The notes: a model not told the origin generated them from the sequence alone. DNA of 10,012 nucleotides from Methanoculleus sp. (GCA_028698765.1 JAQVVW010000027.1:1-10012); one strand, 5' to 3'. Positions 1 to 7,102 are shown, counted from the first letter of the stretch. A program made the numbers and translations.

Positions 1-82
1 CCGGGACTCTGCCATTACTTCGCAACCCATAAGGAACAGAAGAGCGAGTAATCCTGGCAAGAGAGGGCAGGGCTACGACATC

Positions 83-105
83 GGTAAATCCGGGATTTAT
101 TTACC
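83..105. repeat. 7-bp perfect inverted repeat (stem-loop)
   Basis: GGTAAAT at 83-89 and ATTTACC at 99-105 are perfect complements around a 9-base loop. The loop and right flank can form a competing CCGGG/CCCGG pairing. It lies about 30 bp after the possible end of an upstream gene, so it might help end transcription, but there is no T-run after it on the plus strand. The function is a guess. Confidence 0.35.
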
Positions 106-157
106 CCGGCGAGGCCAGACGCAGCCGCAGATCTGATCCGGGCGACCCTCCCGCGGG

Positions 158-165
158 TATTTTAT
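158..165 (+). promoter_or_regulatory. TATA-like box upstream of the cysteine-cluster gene
   Basis: TATTTTAT stands out from GC-rich surroundings. Archaeal transcription usually starts about 25 bp downstream of the TATA box, which would be near 187 and would give a leader of roughly 50 bases before the ATG at 239. This rests on base composition and position only. Confidence 0.35.
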
Positions 166-238
166 CTCTCCAATGATTACGATTGGATAACGAGCATGTT
201 TGTACACCAATCGCCCGGCATCCGGGGAGACGGTCGCC

Positions 239-769
239 ATGGCATGTAGGTGCTGCCAGTGCGGCAGCTGCTGCAGCAGCATGAGAGACGCCCACACGGT
301 CATCGAAGAGCGCGGTGACTACACCTTCGTCGTCCCCAACGCCTACAGCGGGGACGTGAAGGAGGTGCGGGTCGACCCGGACAAGATCGCCCTCTTCGAG
401 GATGCGAGCAGCATCGTAGAACCACCGGACGCATGCCCCTTCCTGAGGTTCGAAACCCCCCGGGATTCTCCTGCTCCGTCCCACGGGAACATCGCATTCG
501 ACGGAAAGAAGGGAAAGGCATGGTGCACGGTCTACCTGACGCGCCCCGAGATCTGCCGCGATTACTGCTGCTGGCGTCTCCTCATCCTCGATTCGGAGGG
601 CAGAAGGGCCGGGCGCGTCATGTACCGGACAACGTTCATCCCGGACACCGACGAACTCCGCCGGCTCTGGGAACAGGTGCAGCCGACGCTGAACGGGCTC
701 TCCGGCACGGAATGGGACGATGCCGTCCTCGATATCCTCACGGCGGCCGGATACCGGGTTCGCCGGTAA
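239..769 (+). CDS. YkgJ-family cysteine cluster protein
   Basis: This is a 176-residue cytosolic protein of the YkgJ-type CxxCxxCC family, annotated as zinc- or iron-chelating; the exact role of the family is not established. The N-terminus has a dense cluster (Cys3, 5, 6, 8, 11, 12 in the motif CCQCGSCC). It is followed by the usual CPFL (Cys66), a Cys at 96, and the RPEICRDYCCW block (Cys106, 110, 111). These are the spaced cysteines expected to form the metal site. I chose the ATG at 239 because GGGGAG lies just upstream at suitable spacing and the cysteine motif then starts near the N-terminus, as is typical. A TTG at 200 would add 13 residues without family resemblance. No membrane segment or signal peptide is seen. 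The gene appears to be alone, with 143 bp before the next gene. The family call is solid; the function is unknown. Confidence 0.85.
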   Translation: MACRCCQCGSCCSSMRDAHTVIEERGDYTFVVPNAYSGDVKEVRVDPDKIALFEDASSIVEPPDACPFLRFETPRDSPAPSHGNIAFDGKKGKAWCTVYLTRPEICRDYCCWRLLILDSEGRRAGRVMYRTTFIPDTDELRRLWEQVQPTLNGLSGTEWDDAVLDILTAAGYRVRR

Positions 770-801
770 CTGCCGGGATTGCAGGTGCTCCCGCCGCCTG
801 C

Positions 802-831
802 GGGTGAAAGGAGATAGGGTGAAAGGAGATA
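802..831 (+). repeat. Perfect 15-bp tandem duplication
   Basis: The unit GGGTGAAAGGAGATA occurs at 802-816 and again, with no mismatch and no spacer, at 817-831. Each copy contains a Shine-Dalgarno-like AAGGAG, but no start codon follows at usable distance, so they are not obvious ribosome binding sites for an annotated gene. It lies in the 143-bp gap between the cysteine-cluster gene and the secreted-protein gene. A recent slippage duplication or a pair of protein-binding sites would both fit. Confidence 0.8.
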
Positions 832-870
832 GGAACCCTTTCCATCACCTGCCGGCGATCTACACAACCC

Positions 871-878
871 TGATATAC
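871..878 (+). promoter_or_regulatory. Possible TATA box of the secreted-protein gene
   Basis: TGATATAC at 871-878 is the only TATA-like stretch shortly before the gene at 913. Transcription would begin around 900, leaving a very short leader that still includes the GAGGT at 901-905. The match to the archaeal consensus is modest. Confidence 0.3.
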
Positions 879-912
879 CGGGATAGCAACAAGCCCGGCC
901 GAGGTCGAGCAT

Positions 913-1779
913 ATGAGAGCATCGATGAGACTGCTGGCGGGCTGTTGCCTGTTGCTGATGGTGTGCCAGGTCTCCGCCATGGCCCCGCCCGCCTGGGCAG
1001 AGCCCGGAACGAAGGTGACGTATCAGGCCGCGCTGACCCCGTACTACGCCATCGACCCCGACGATCCGATGGACCGGTGGGTGCATCACGAGGGGACCGG
1101 GGTATTCGGGTATCTGACCGACACGATCACCGCCGGGGACGCCGCGGGTGGCTATTCCGGCGACTCGGTGGTGGTGAGCGGCATCGACAGGGGCACCCTG
1201 TACACGGGTTCGTGGTCATACCTTCCGGGGGATCCGGGGATGGGGCTCGTACCGTTCTGGGTCGACCTCGACAGCCCCGCCTTCAGCCCGGAGTTCATGG
1301 TTCTTGAGGGGCCGCTGGAACTTGCCGGCACGGAATGGGATGCGCAGGCGTATTACTACGCAAACCTCGGGACGAGTTTTGACATACGCTACGTCGTCGA
1401 TAAGGAGAGCGGCCTCGTGTTGATCAAGAACGCGGGGCTGACGGGCGCAAACAACCAGATGCAGAGGGAGATCTACATCCTGCAGTCGCTTGAGACCGGA
1501 TACCCCGGAAGCGGTATGCCGGAGAACGACACCTTCCCTATCATCTGGAACTCCGCGCACCCGGAGCGCGGTATGCCGGAGAACGTTACCCGGCCTATCA
1601 CCTGGAGTTCCGGGCACCCCGGAAGCGGTATGCCGGAGAACATCACCCGGCCTATCGGTGAAATGGTCGGGAACTCCGGGTGGGCAATGAGGCATTTGGG
1701 GGAGGAAACTCCACCCCTTCACCATGCCTCTCACGATGGCACTGAACATCCCTACAATCCTGGAGGTGACGGGAACTAA
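913..1779 (+). CDS. Secreted protein of unknown function with C-terminal sequon repeats
   Basis: This is a 288-residue protein that I do not recognise as a named family. Residues 1-29 form a classical Sec signal peptide: Arg2 and Arg6, a hydrophobic core LLAGCCLLLMVC, and an AWA site before Glu30. The mature protein should therefore be outside the cell. Residues 30-195 look like a beta-rich globular domain with many aromatics and a KESGLVLIKNAG turn, somewhat like lipid-binding or lipoprotein-carrier beta sheets, but this is only an impression. Residues 197-251 are three repeats of about 19 residues, each with GMPEN followed by Asn-x-Thr. The tail is rich in His, Gly and Pro. There is no C-terminal membrane anchor. 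GAGGT at 901-905 is a suitable ribosome binding site for the ATG at 913; Met5 is an alternative start. The gene converges on the HEAT-repeat gene across 125 bp. Confidence 0.8.
   Translation: MRASMRLLAGCCLLLMVCQVSAMAPPAWAEPGTKVTYQAALTPYYAIDPDDPMDRWVHHEGTGVFGYLTDTITAGDAAGGYSGDSVVVSGIDRGTLYTGSWSYLPGDPGMGLVPFWVDLDSPAFSPEFMVLEGPLELAGTEWDAQAYYYANLGTSFDIRYVVDKESGLVLIKNAGLTGANNQMQREIYILQSLETGYPGSGMPENDTFPIIWNSAHPERGMPENVTRPITWSSGHPGSGMPENITRPIGEMVGNSGWAMRHLGEETPPLHHASHDGTEHPYNPGGDGN
1501..1665 (+). repeat. Three in-frame 57-bp repeats inside the secreted-protein gene
   Basis: Units begin at 1501, 1558 and 1615. The first two are exactly 57 bp (19 codons); the third is cut short after about 17 codons. 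All three share GGTATGCCGGAGAAC encoding GMPEN, then Asn-Asp-Thr, Asn-Val-Thr or Asn-Ile-Thr, then a Pro-Ile pair (FPII, RPIT, RPIG). Units two and three keep identical Arg-Pro-Ile coding. The high identity suggests recent internal duplication. Confidence 0.85.
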
Positions 1780-1904
1780 GAGGGAATTCCGGGATCTTGT
1801 CGAGGCGACAATCGAGGAGCGGGATCTCCCGTTCCCGGAACTCCTGCGAGAGGTGGAAAGGCTCCCGGTAGAAGATGGTAATCGAGCGCGGCCCCGAGGG
1901 AGAC
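1780..1904. other. Convergent gap between the secreted-protein and HEAT-repeat genes
   Basis: The two genes end facing each other across 125 bp. The stretch contains short inverted repeats that could help end transcription, the clearest being TTGTCG/CGACAA at 1797-1802 and 1806-1811 and CGGGA/TCCCG a little further on. There is no T-rich run, so no terminator is called. A 68-codon plus-strand reading frame (1724-1930) crosses the gap but lacks a well-placed ribosome binding site. Confidence 0.4.
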
Positions 1905-4900
1905 TTATGCTCTATGGTCGGGTCGGATAACAGGTCGCTCCCGGATCCGCTCCACCGCATCCTCGGCGGCTTTCCGGGCGTACCAGTCCTCATCGTCGAA
2001 GATGCGCTCGAGGGGCGCAATCGCCCGTGCATCCCCGATCTCGGCGAGCACATCCGCCGCACGTTTCCGGACATCGCCGTCCGGGTCGTCGAGCGCGGAG
2101 ACGACCGGCTCCACTGCCGGGGTTCCTATGGCGATGAGCGCCGCTCCCGCCTCCCGCCGGACGCTGTAGTAGTCGTCGTGGAGGAGACTCATGAGCCCCG
2201 GAGTCGCACGCGGGTCGCCGATCTCGCCGAGGATCATCGCCGCCCGCCGCCGGATGCTGTCGTCGCGGTCGTCGAGCACCGCGAGCAGCGGCTTGATCGC
2301 GGCCGCTCCCACCCGGGCGAGATCACCCCATCGCTCCTTTGCGATCAGGTAGACGACCGTCTCCCCCCCCACCGCGGGCGACCAGCCCAGGCGGTCGAGG
2401 GCGTCCGCAGCCCCGGCACGGACGCGGAAATGCTCATCGGTGAGCGCACCGGGGAGCAGGCGTGCCGCGGGCTCGCCGATCAGCACAAGCGCCGCCACCG
2501 CACCCTTCCGGGACGCATCGTTCCCGTCCCTGAGAACCCGCAGGAGCGGCAGGACCGCCGGTTCGCCCATCATGCCGAGCGCCCGCACCACGACGCGCCC
2601 CAGGCGCTGGTCGTCGTGCAGGAGCGCATCGATCAGCGGTTCGATGGTCGCCGGGTTCCCGATCTTGCCGAGCGTCGCGGCCGCTCCCATCCGGATCGTC
2701 GGGGGGGCAGCGCGGAGAGCCCGGACCAGCGGTTCGACTGCCGGATCTCCGATGCCGACGAGCGCCCGCGCCGCACCCAGGCGGATCTGCCAGTCGCGGT
2801 CCTGGAGAGCCTCGATGAGCGGCAGGACCGCCGCTTCGCCCATCATCTTGAGCGCCTCGACCGCCTTTCTCTGCGCGCCGTCCTGTTCGGTGCGGAGCTC
2901 GTAGATCAGCCTCTCGACTGCGGGAGCCCCGATCAGCCCGAGCGCCCGCGCCGCACCAATCTGGATTGCGCTGTCGGGGTCGTTGAGCGTCCGGATCAAC
3001 GGTCCGACCGCACCGGGCCCGATCCCGGCGACGAAAGTCCACTGTTCCTTCGCGATCAGGTAGCTGACGGTCTCGCTCTCGGTCCGCGGCTCCCATCCGT
3101 TCCTGCCGAGAACCTCGGCCGCGCCCAGCCGCACCAGGTAGCGTTCATCGTTGAGCGCCTGCACAAGCAGATCGACGACCGGGCCCCCGAGGCGGGTGAG
3201 GGCATCGATCGCCCCGAGCCTGAGGGTATCGTCGGGGTGTCCCAGGGCCCCGATAAGCAGGGCGGCAGCCGCTTCCCCAAGACCGGTGAGCAGATCTCCC
3301 GCCCGCTGCCGGATCAGGGCTTCGTCGTTCCCGAGCGCCTCGATCAGCGCATCGAAGGCCTCCATCCCCATCGCCTCGAGGATCCCGACAGCGGTCTGTC
3401 CGGTCTCTGGATGCCCGAGAACCGGGACGAGCGCGCCGGCCGCAGGACTCCCGATCCGGACAAGCACTCCGGCAGCCGTCTTGCGAAGCCGGGTCTTCTC
3501 CAGGGCCTGGATCAGCGGTTCCACTGCAGCTTCGCCGATTCTAACAAGCGTCTCTTCCGCCTGCTCGCGGAGCGCTTTTCTGCCGAGCAGGCGGATCAGG
3601 GAGGGGACCGCAGGGGTCCCGATGCCGACGAGCGCCTTCATCGATCCGGCCTGCACCGCCGGATCAAGGTCACCGAGCCGCGTCACCAGGGGATCGACGG
3701 CGGGAGCGCCGAGACTCACGATCTCCGGCCATCGCTGCAGCGCGATCAGGTGGACGATCTCCTCCTCCGTCCCCCCTTCGGGAACCCACCCGAGCTGCTC
3801 GAGTACCCTCGCGGCTCCCATGCGGATCGACGAGGACTCGTTGCTGAGTGCCCCGGCAAGCGGTTTGAGTGTCGGAGCACCGATCCCGGCGAGCGCCGCC
3901 GTCGCTCCTCCCTGACCGTCGCCCTCCTCGCCGAGGAGAGGGATGAGGGCGTCTATCGCGGGCGCACCGATCCCGATCAGGGCGTCGACGGCTTTTCGGT
4001 GAAGACGGTCTTCACCGGCCCTGACGAGTTCGACGATGGCCGGAACTGCCTCAGACGTCCCGAGTCGGCCCAGAACTTCGACGGCGCTCTCCCGGGCGGC
4101 CCCGACCCCGCCTTCAAGCAGTTCGAGGACGGGCGCCACGGCCGGTTCCCCAATGGCAACAAGCGCATCCGCCGCCACCGGGGCGACGTCCTCGTCGGCG
4201 AGGGCACCCACGAGCGGCCCTACCGCCGTCGGATCGCCGATCTCGCCGAGCGTCGCTGCAGCCTCGCAGCGTATACGGGCGTCATCGGCGTTGAGCATCC
4301 GGATCAGCGGCTCAACGGCCGGTGAGCCCATCAGGGCGAGTTCCATCCACTCCTCCCGGGCAATCAGGTACCAGGCCCGTTCAGAGTCGCTCCAGGGTTC
4401 CCAGTTCATCCCGCCGAGAATTTCAGCGACCTGGGACCGGATGCGGGATCGCCTGGATGTCAGCGACTGGATCAGGGCCGGTACCGCCGGCTCGCCGAGC
4501 GCACCAAGAAGATCTAAAAGTGCCTCCTGCGCCTCCCCGTCCGTGGAGTCCAGAGCGCGGATGCACGCCTCCGCCGCCGGTTCGCCGATCTTCGCCAGAG
4601 CCCCCGCCGCAGTCCTGCGAAGGGAAGGGACAGAGAGGAGCCCGATGAGCGGCTCGACCGCAGGAAAACCGATCTCCGTGAGCGCCATGGCCGCCAGCGG
4701 GCGGATCTCGTCGCCTGCTTCGTGCAGAAGTTCGACCAGGGGATCGACCGCGGCCCCGCCGATCTCCCCGAGAGTCCGGGCGGCGTTCCACCACACCCCC
4801 TTATCGGGGGACTTCAGGATGCGGATGAGGGGCTCGATCGCGGTCTCACCGTAATCCGCAACGTCGAGCCACGCCTCGTCGGCGATGAGGTAGCGTATCG

Positions 4901-6188
4901 CACCGGTGTCGTCGGGGGCTTTCCACCCGAGTTCACGGAGGACGGAGGCTGCCGACCTTCGGATGCTCCGCTCAGGCGCATCGATGGCCTCGATGAGGAA
5001 GGGGATTGCTTCGTCGCCGATCTCCCGGAGCGCGTAGCGGGAGCCGAACTGCACCTCGCCGTCGCCGTCGGCAAGCGCTGCGATGAGAGGCGGCACGGCG
5101 GGGCTCCCGATGCGCACGAGCGTGGCAGCCGCCCCGATCTGCGCCGTAACGTCCCCAAGCGCAGCAATCAACGCAGGGATCGATTCCTCGCCGATCAGGG
5201 TAAGGGCTTCGGCGATGCACCACCGCTCCCCGTCGCCCGCAAGAGCAAGGGCCCGGACCAGGGGCTCCACGGCGTCGGCCCCACGGTCTGCGACGGCACT
5301 GACGGCACGTCCGCGAACCCCGGCATCGTCGCTCCCGAGGTCATCGATGAGCGACTCTATCGGGCGTTCAGCGTCTCCCCCCGCAGCCTCAGATAGGGGA
5401 GGGAGAGAGGCGGTCACGGCCGCCAGATCTTCTTCTGAGAGATCGAGTTCGGCAAGCCCGGAAAAGGGGTCGAAATCTCCGTCCTCGAACCCTGGCATCT
5501 GCATGAGTTCATCGGCGCCGAGGGAGGCAGGGTGCGGTGCAGGCTGGTCGTCCGGAACACCGGGCATGCCGTCATCCAGGAGTGAAAAGTCCGGGAGGTC
5601 TTCTGCCGCAGGATCCTCCGTGAGGAAGAGAGCATCGACTTCGTCCGGGGAGGCGAGACCCCCGGGGCCATCCGCAGGAGGTTCCGCCGGGGAAGGAACG
5701 GTAACCGTTTCGCCCGGCGAGATGAGTTCGTCGAACCGCCGGAGGGCATCGGGGATCTTCTCGAGCCTATCGAGGACGCTCGTCCCATCGTCGGCCGGGG
5801 CATGCCTGCGCGGGGGGGCCTCAGCAGACAAACCAGCAATCGGGGGTTCGGGGTCGTCCTTGCTATCGCTCTCTTCGGTATTCTTCTTTATCCAGTGCCT
5901 GATGAGCGAAGAGCCGTTCGGGCCGAAGAGCCCGGGCAGGCAAACGATGGGAAATGCGGATTCAACCGCCGACATATCCGGCACTCCCGCACCGGGCAGG
6001 AGAAGGAACAGGCATACGATCCCGAAGATCGCGCAGAACAGGGCACGTAACGCCGGAAGAGGTACACGGCAGTCACCGGGCACGCCCCCATCTGCGGATA
6101 CCGGCAGCACCATCACTACATCGCGGATTGCGACTGCCGGATCGGTGGATGGACTGTCCGAGAATGCTCGTCGGCCCTCGATGCGCAT
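1905..6188 (-). CDS. Giant HEAT-repeat (PBS-lyase HEAT-like) solenoid protein with N-terminal hydrophobic segment
   Basis: This 1427-residue protein is almost entirely alpha-solenoid. From about residue 275 to 1418 I count about 34 HEAT units of about 30 residues with the signature PAVEPLI.AL...VR..AA.ALG.IG. Such solenoids are protein-binding scaffolds; the partner is unknown and no catalytic motif is visible. Five Trp-Pro...YLIA...Trp cassettes (Trp422, 596, 801, 1032, 1269) divide the array into larger modules. Residues 46-66 are hydrophobic enough for a membrane segment or signal anchor. Residues 105-270 are an acidic, proline-rich linker. The start at 6188 has AAGGT six bases upstream and an AT-rich promoter island just behind it. 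An internal Met72 (codon at 5975) also has a good GGGAG eight bases upstream and would drop the hydrophobic segment, giving an N-terminus containing GLFGPN, which I recall from cytosolic HEAT proteins of methanogens. The reading frame is certain; the start and location in the cell are not. Confidence 0.9.
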   Translation of the reverse strand: MRIEGRRAFSDSPSTDPAVAIRDVVMVLPVSADGGVPGDCRVPLPALRALFCAIFGIVCLFLLLPGAGVPDMSAVESAFPIVCLPGLFGPNGSSLIRHWIKKNTEESDSKDDPEPPIAGLSAEAPPRRHAPADDGTSVLDRLEKIPDALRRFDELISPGETVTVPSPAEPPADGPGGLASPDEVDALFLTEDPAAEDLPDFSLLDDGMPGVPDDQPAPHPASLGADELMQMPGFEDGDFDPFSGLAELDLSEEDLAAVTASLPPLSEAAGGDAERPIESLIDDLGSDDAGVRGRAVSAVADRGADAVEPLVRALALAGDGERWCIAEALTLIGEESIPALIAALGDVTAQIGAAATLVRIGSPAVPPLIAALADGDGEVQFGSRYALREIGDEAIPFLIEAIDAPERSIRRSAASVLRELGWKAPDDTGAIRYLIADEAWLDVADYGETAIEPLIRILKSPDKGVWWNAARTLGEIGGAAVDPLVELLHEAGDEIRPLAAMALTEIGFPAVEPLIGLLSVPSLRRTAAGALAKIGEPAAEACIRALDSTDGEAQEALLDLLGALGEPAVPALIQSLTSRRSRIRSQVAEILGGMNWEPWSDSERAWYLIAREEWMELALMGSPAVEPLIRMLNADDARIRCEAAATLGEIGDPTAVGPLVGALADEDVAPVAADALVAIGEPAVAPVLELLEGGVGAARESAVEVLGRLGTSEAVPAIVELVRAGEDRLHRKAVDALIGIGAPAIDALIPLLGEEGDGQGGATAALAGIGAPTLKPLAGALSNESSSIRMGAARVLEQLGWVPEGGTEEEIVHLIALQRWPEIVSLGAPAVDPLVTRLGDLDPAVQAGSMKALVGIGTPAVPSLIRLLGRKALREQAEETLVRIGEAAVEPLIQALEKTRLRKTAAGVLVRIGSPAAGALVPVLGHPETGQTAVGILEAMGMEAFDALIEALGNDEALIRQRAGDLLTGLGEAAAALLIGALGHPDDTLRLGAIDALTRLGGPVVDLLVQALNDERYLVRLGAAEVLGRNGWEPRTESETVSYLIAKEQWTFVAGIGPGAVGPLIRTLNDPDSAIQIGAARALGLIGAPAVERLIYELRTEQDGAQRKAVEALKMMGEAAVLPLIEALQDRDWQIRLGAARALVGIGDPAVEPLVRALRAAPPTIRMGAAATLGKIGNPATIEPLIDALLHDDQRLGRVVVRALGMMGEPAVLPLLRVLRDGNDASRKGAVAALVLIGEPAARLLPGALTDEHFRVRAGAADALDRLGWSPAVGGETVVYLIAKERWGDLARVGAAAIKPLLAVLDDRDDSIRRRAAMILGEIGDPRATPGLMSLLHDDYYSVRREAGAALIAIGTPAVEPVVSALDDPDGDVRKRAADVLAEIGDARAIAPLERIFDDEDWYARKAAEDAVERIRERPVIRPDHRA
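1935..5366 (-). repeat. Coding array of about 34 degenerate HEAT repeats in higher-order modules
   Basis: Approximately 90-bp coding units recur across this span. Cassettes of about 26 extra residues are inserted after units 5, 10, 16, 23 and 30. Distances between the first tryptophans of successive cassettes are 174, 205, 231 and 237 residues, close to steps of one HEAT unit. Four units follow the last cassette. The unit count was made by eye and could be off by one or two. Confidence 0.8.
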
Positions 6189-6270
6189 AATGAAACCTTT
6201 ACGTCTAAAAATTAAATATGTTTGTTTTTCTTGCCCGGGAAATAAAAAGAATCATTATATATCACCTATT
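6189..6270 (-). promoter_or_regulatory. AT-rich promoter island of the HEAT-repeat gene
   Basis: Read on the minus strand, two TATA-like boxes are visible. ATATATAAT lies at 6254-6262, with transcription expected near 6232 and a leader of about 44 bases. CATATTTAAT lies at 6211-6220 and would give an almost leaderless transcript beginning next to the ATG at 6188. The AAGGT before the ATG favours the box at 6254-6262. The island contrasts sharply with the GC-rich coding DNA on both sides. Confidence 0.5.
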
Positions 6271-6496
6271 TCAGGAACGAATATTAGCTTCCCGGGCCCC
6301 CGAGGTCACCGGGCAGCGTCTGCATCGGACTGCCAGGGCATACCAGGCGGCGGTCGCGGGTATGGTGCCGCACAGATCGCTATAGCGGCGTGACCGGTCA
6401 ACCGCTATCTGCGGCAGGGGCGGGGAGATCCGGTGAAGTAAGGCCTTGCTACCGGATTAACCCCATCAGCGCCTGAATGCAGCCACGAACGGCCGA
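6271..6496. other. Intergenic stretch between the DUF6573-HTH and HEAT genes
   Basis: Together with the promoter island this makes a 308-bp gap. Apart from the palindrome cluster at 6368-6414 I see no gene. Reading frames that cross it are shadows of the flanking genes, lack ribosome binding sites, or change composition abruptly. Confidence 0.5.
6368..6414. repeat. Nested palindrome cluster downstream of the DUF6573-HTH gene
   Basis: Within 47 bp there are two perfect 10-bp palindromes, CGCTATAGCG (6378-6387) and TGACCGGTCA (6391-6400). There is also a perfect 7-bp stem, ATAGCGG (6382-6388) with CCGCTAT (6402-6408), that encloses the second palindrome, and outer partial arms CCGCACAGAT / ATCTGCGG. 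It begins about 83 bases after the stop codon of the minus-strand gene at 6497. It may be a transcription terminator or mRNA-end structure for that gene, or a protein-binding site. Confidence 0.6.
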
Positions 6497-7102
6497 TCAG
6501 AACCCTTCGTTCATGATCCGGTCGAGTTCCGAGCGCTTGATCCGCCAGGTGCCTCCGCACTTGACCGCCGGAATCCGCGCCTCCCGGATGAACTCCCGGA
6601 TCCGGCCGGGGGTGAAGTTCAGAGTCGAAGCAACGTCGTCGACGGTGAGCATTGCGTCTCCCGTGGCATGGTGGTGGCCGCACCCGATCGTCTCCCAGTT
6701 CTCGTCCGGCAGCATGATGGTGATGACCGGCTCACCGCCGTCCCCCGGGGAGACCGCAGCCTTGAAGGTCAGGGTGGGAACAATGCCGTTCTGGTAGAGG
6801 CTGACCTGAAACTCGAACTCCTCCTCGGTCGTCGTGCGGGCTTTGGCCCTGAATGCATGAAGGGTGTCCCAGAGGTTCTCCGTAACGGTCTCCTGCGGGA
6901 TGTTCGGGAACGGAACCATGCTCTGTGCGGCCCGTGCCGAGACTGCAAGGGGGATCATGATGCCTATATCCCTTCCCATCCTGGTGATCTCGACCAGATC
7001 GCCGTCGTCGATGGCGTCCTGGCGCATCTTCCTCTGCTGTTCCGGGTCGGCCAGTCCCCAGATCTCTTCCGGTGTTCGCGATCGTAGTCTTCGTATCTCC
7101 AT
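6497..7102 (-). CDS. DUF6573-like domain fused to an excisionase/MerR-type helix-turn-helix
   Basis: This is a 201-residue predicted DNA-binding protein. Residues 27-140 match my memory of DUF6573, a family of small proteins common on plasmids and other mobile DNA. The resemblance includes DAIDDGDLVEIT, a GIMIPLAVS stretch, LWDTLHAFR, and the ending SPGDGGEPVITIMLPDENWE. Residues 152-197 are a winged-helix excisionase-type (HTH_17) domain: LTVDDVASTLNFTPGRIREFI, then IPAVKCGGTWRIKRSELD. A GCGHHHATGD linker joins them. I start at the ATG at 7102 because GGAGAG lies about nine bases upstream; a TTG at 7123 would read through that site. It is divergent from the CARF/PIN operon and may regulate it and itself. 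The helix-turn-helix call is strong, the DUF6573 call moderate, and the target is inferred. Confidence 0.82.
   Translation of the reverse strand: MEIRRLRSRTPEEIWGLADPEQQRKMRQDAIDDGDLVEITRMGRDIGIMIPLAVSARAAQSMVPFPNIPQETVTENLWDTLHAFRAKARTTTEEEFEFQVSLYQNGIVPTLTFKAAVSPGDGGEPVITIMLPDENWETIGCGHHHATGDAMLTVDDVASTLNFTPGRIREFIREARIPAVKCGGTWRIKRSELDRIMNEGF

Larger units (their letters stand above)
1..238. other. Left-edge non-coding stretch and leader of the cysteine-cluster gene
   Basis: I see no convincing complete gene here. Frame 1 on the plus strand is open from the first base to a TAA at 49-51 and could be the last 16 codons of a gene outside the window, but a tail this short cannot be identified. 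The rest holds a small stem-loop (83-105), an AT-rich TATA-like stretch (158-165) and the leader of the gene at 239. Minus-strand reading frames across this region run through the cysteine-cluster gene and look like shadows. Confidence 0.45.

Noticed and set aside
1501..1665. CRISPR-like or mobile repeat array
   Set aside because: The 57-bp units are directly adjacent, in frame and coding, with no spacers.
1724..1930. 68-codon plus-strand frame between the secreted-protein and HEAT genes
   Set aside because: It overlaps both neighbours, the nearest GGAGG is nearly 20 bases from the ATG, and the translation resembles nothing I know. It contains a plausible amphipathic helix, so a conserved small protein is not fully excluded.
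1875..4325. 816-codon plus-strand reading frame opposite the HEAT gene
   Set aside because: It is fully antisense to a protein with clear repeated family motifs. Its translation is an Arg/Asp/Pro-rich mirror of the repeat periodicity, as expected from GC-rich repeats, and no ribosome binding site or family motif supports it.
1905..6188. Phycobilisome lyase function for the HEAT protein
   Set aside because: The repeat class is named after that enzyme, but a methanogen has no phycobilisomes; only the repeat fold is shared.
5083..6393. 436-codon plus-strand frame covering the start of the HEAT gene and the intergenic gap
   Set aside because: The translation is low-complexity Ser/Arg/Pro, antisense to the HEAT gene, and crosses its promoter island with an abrupt change in composition.
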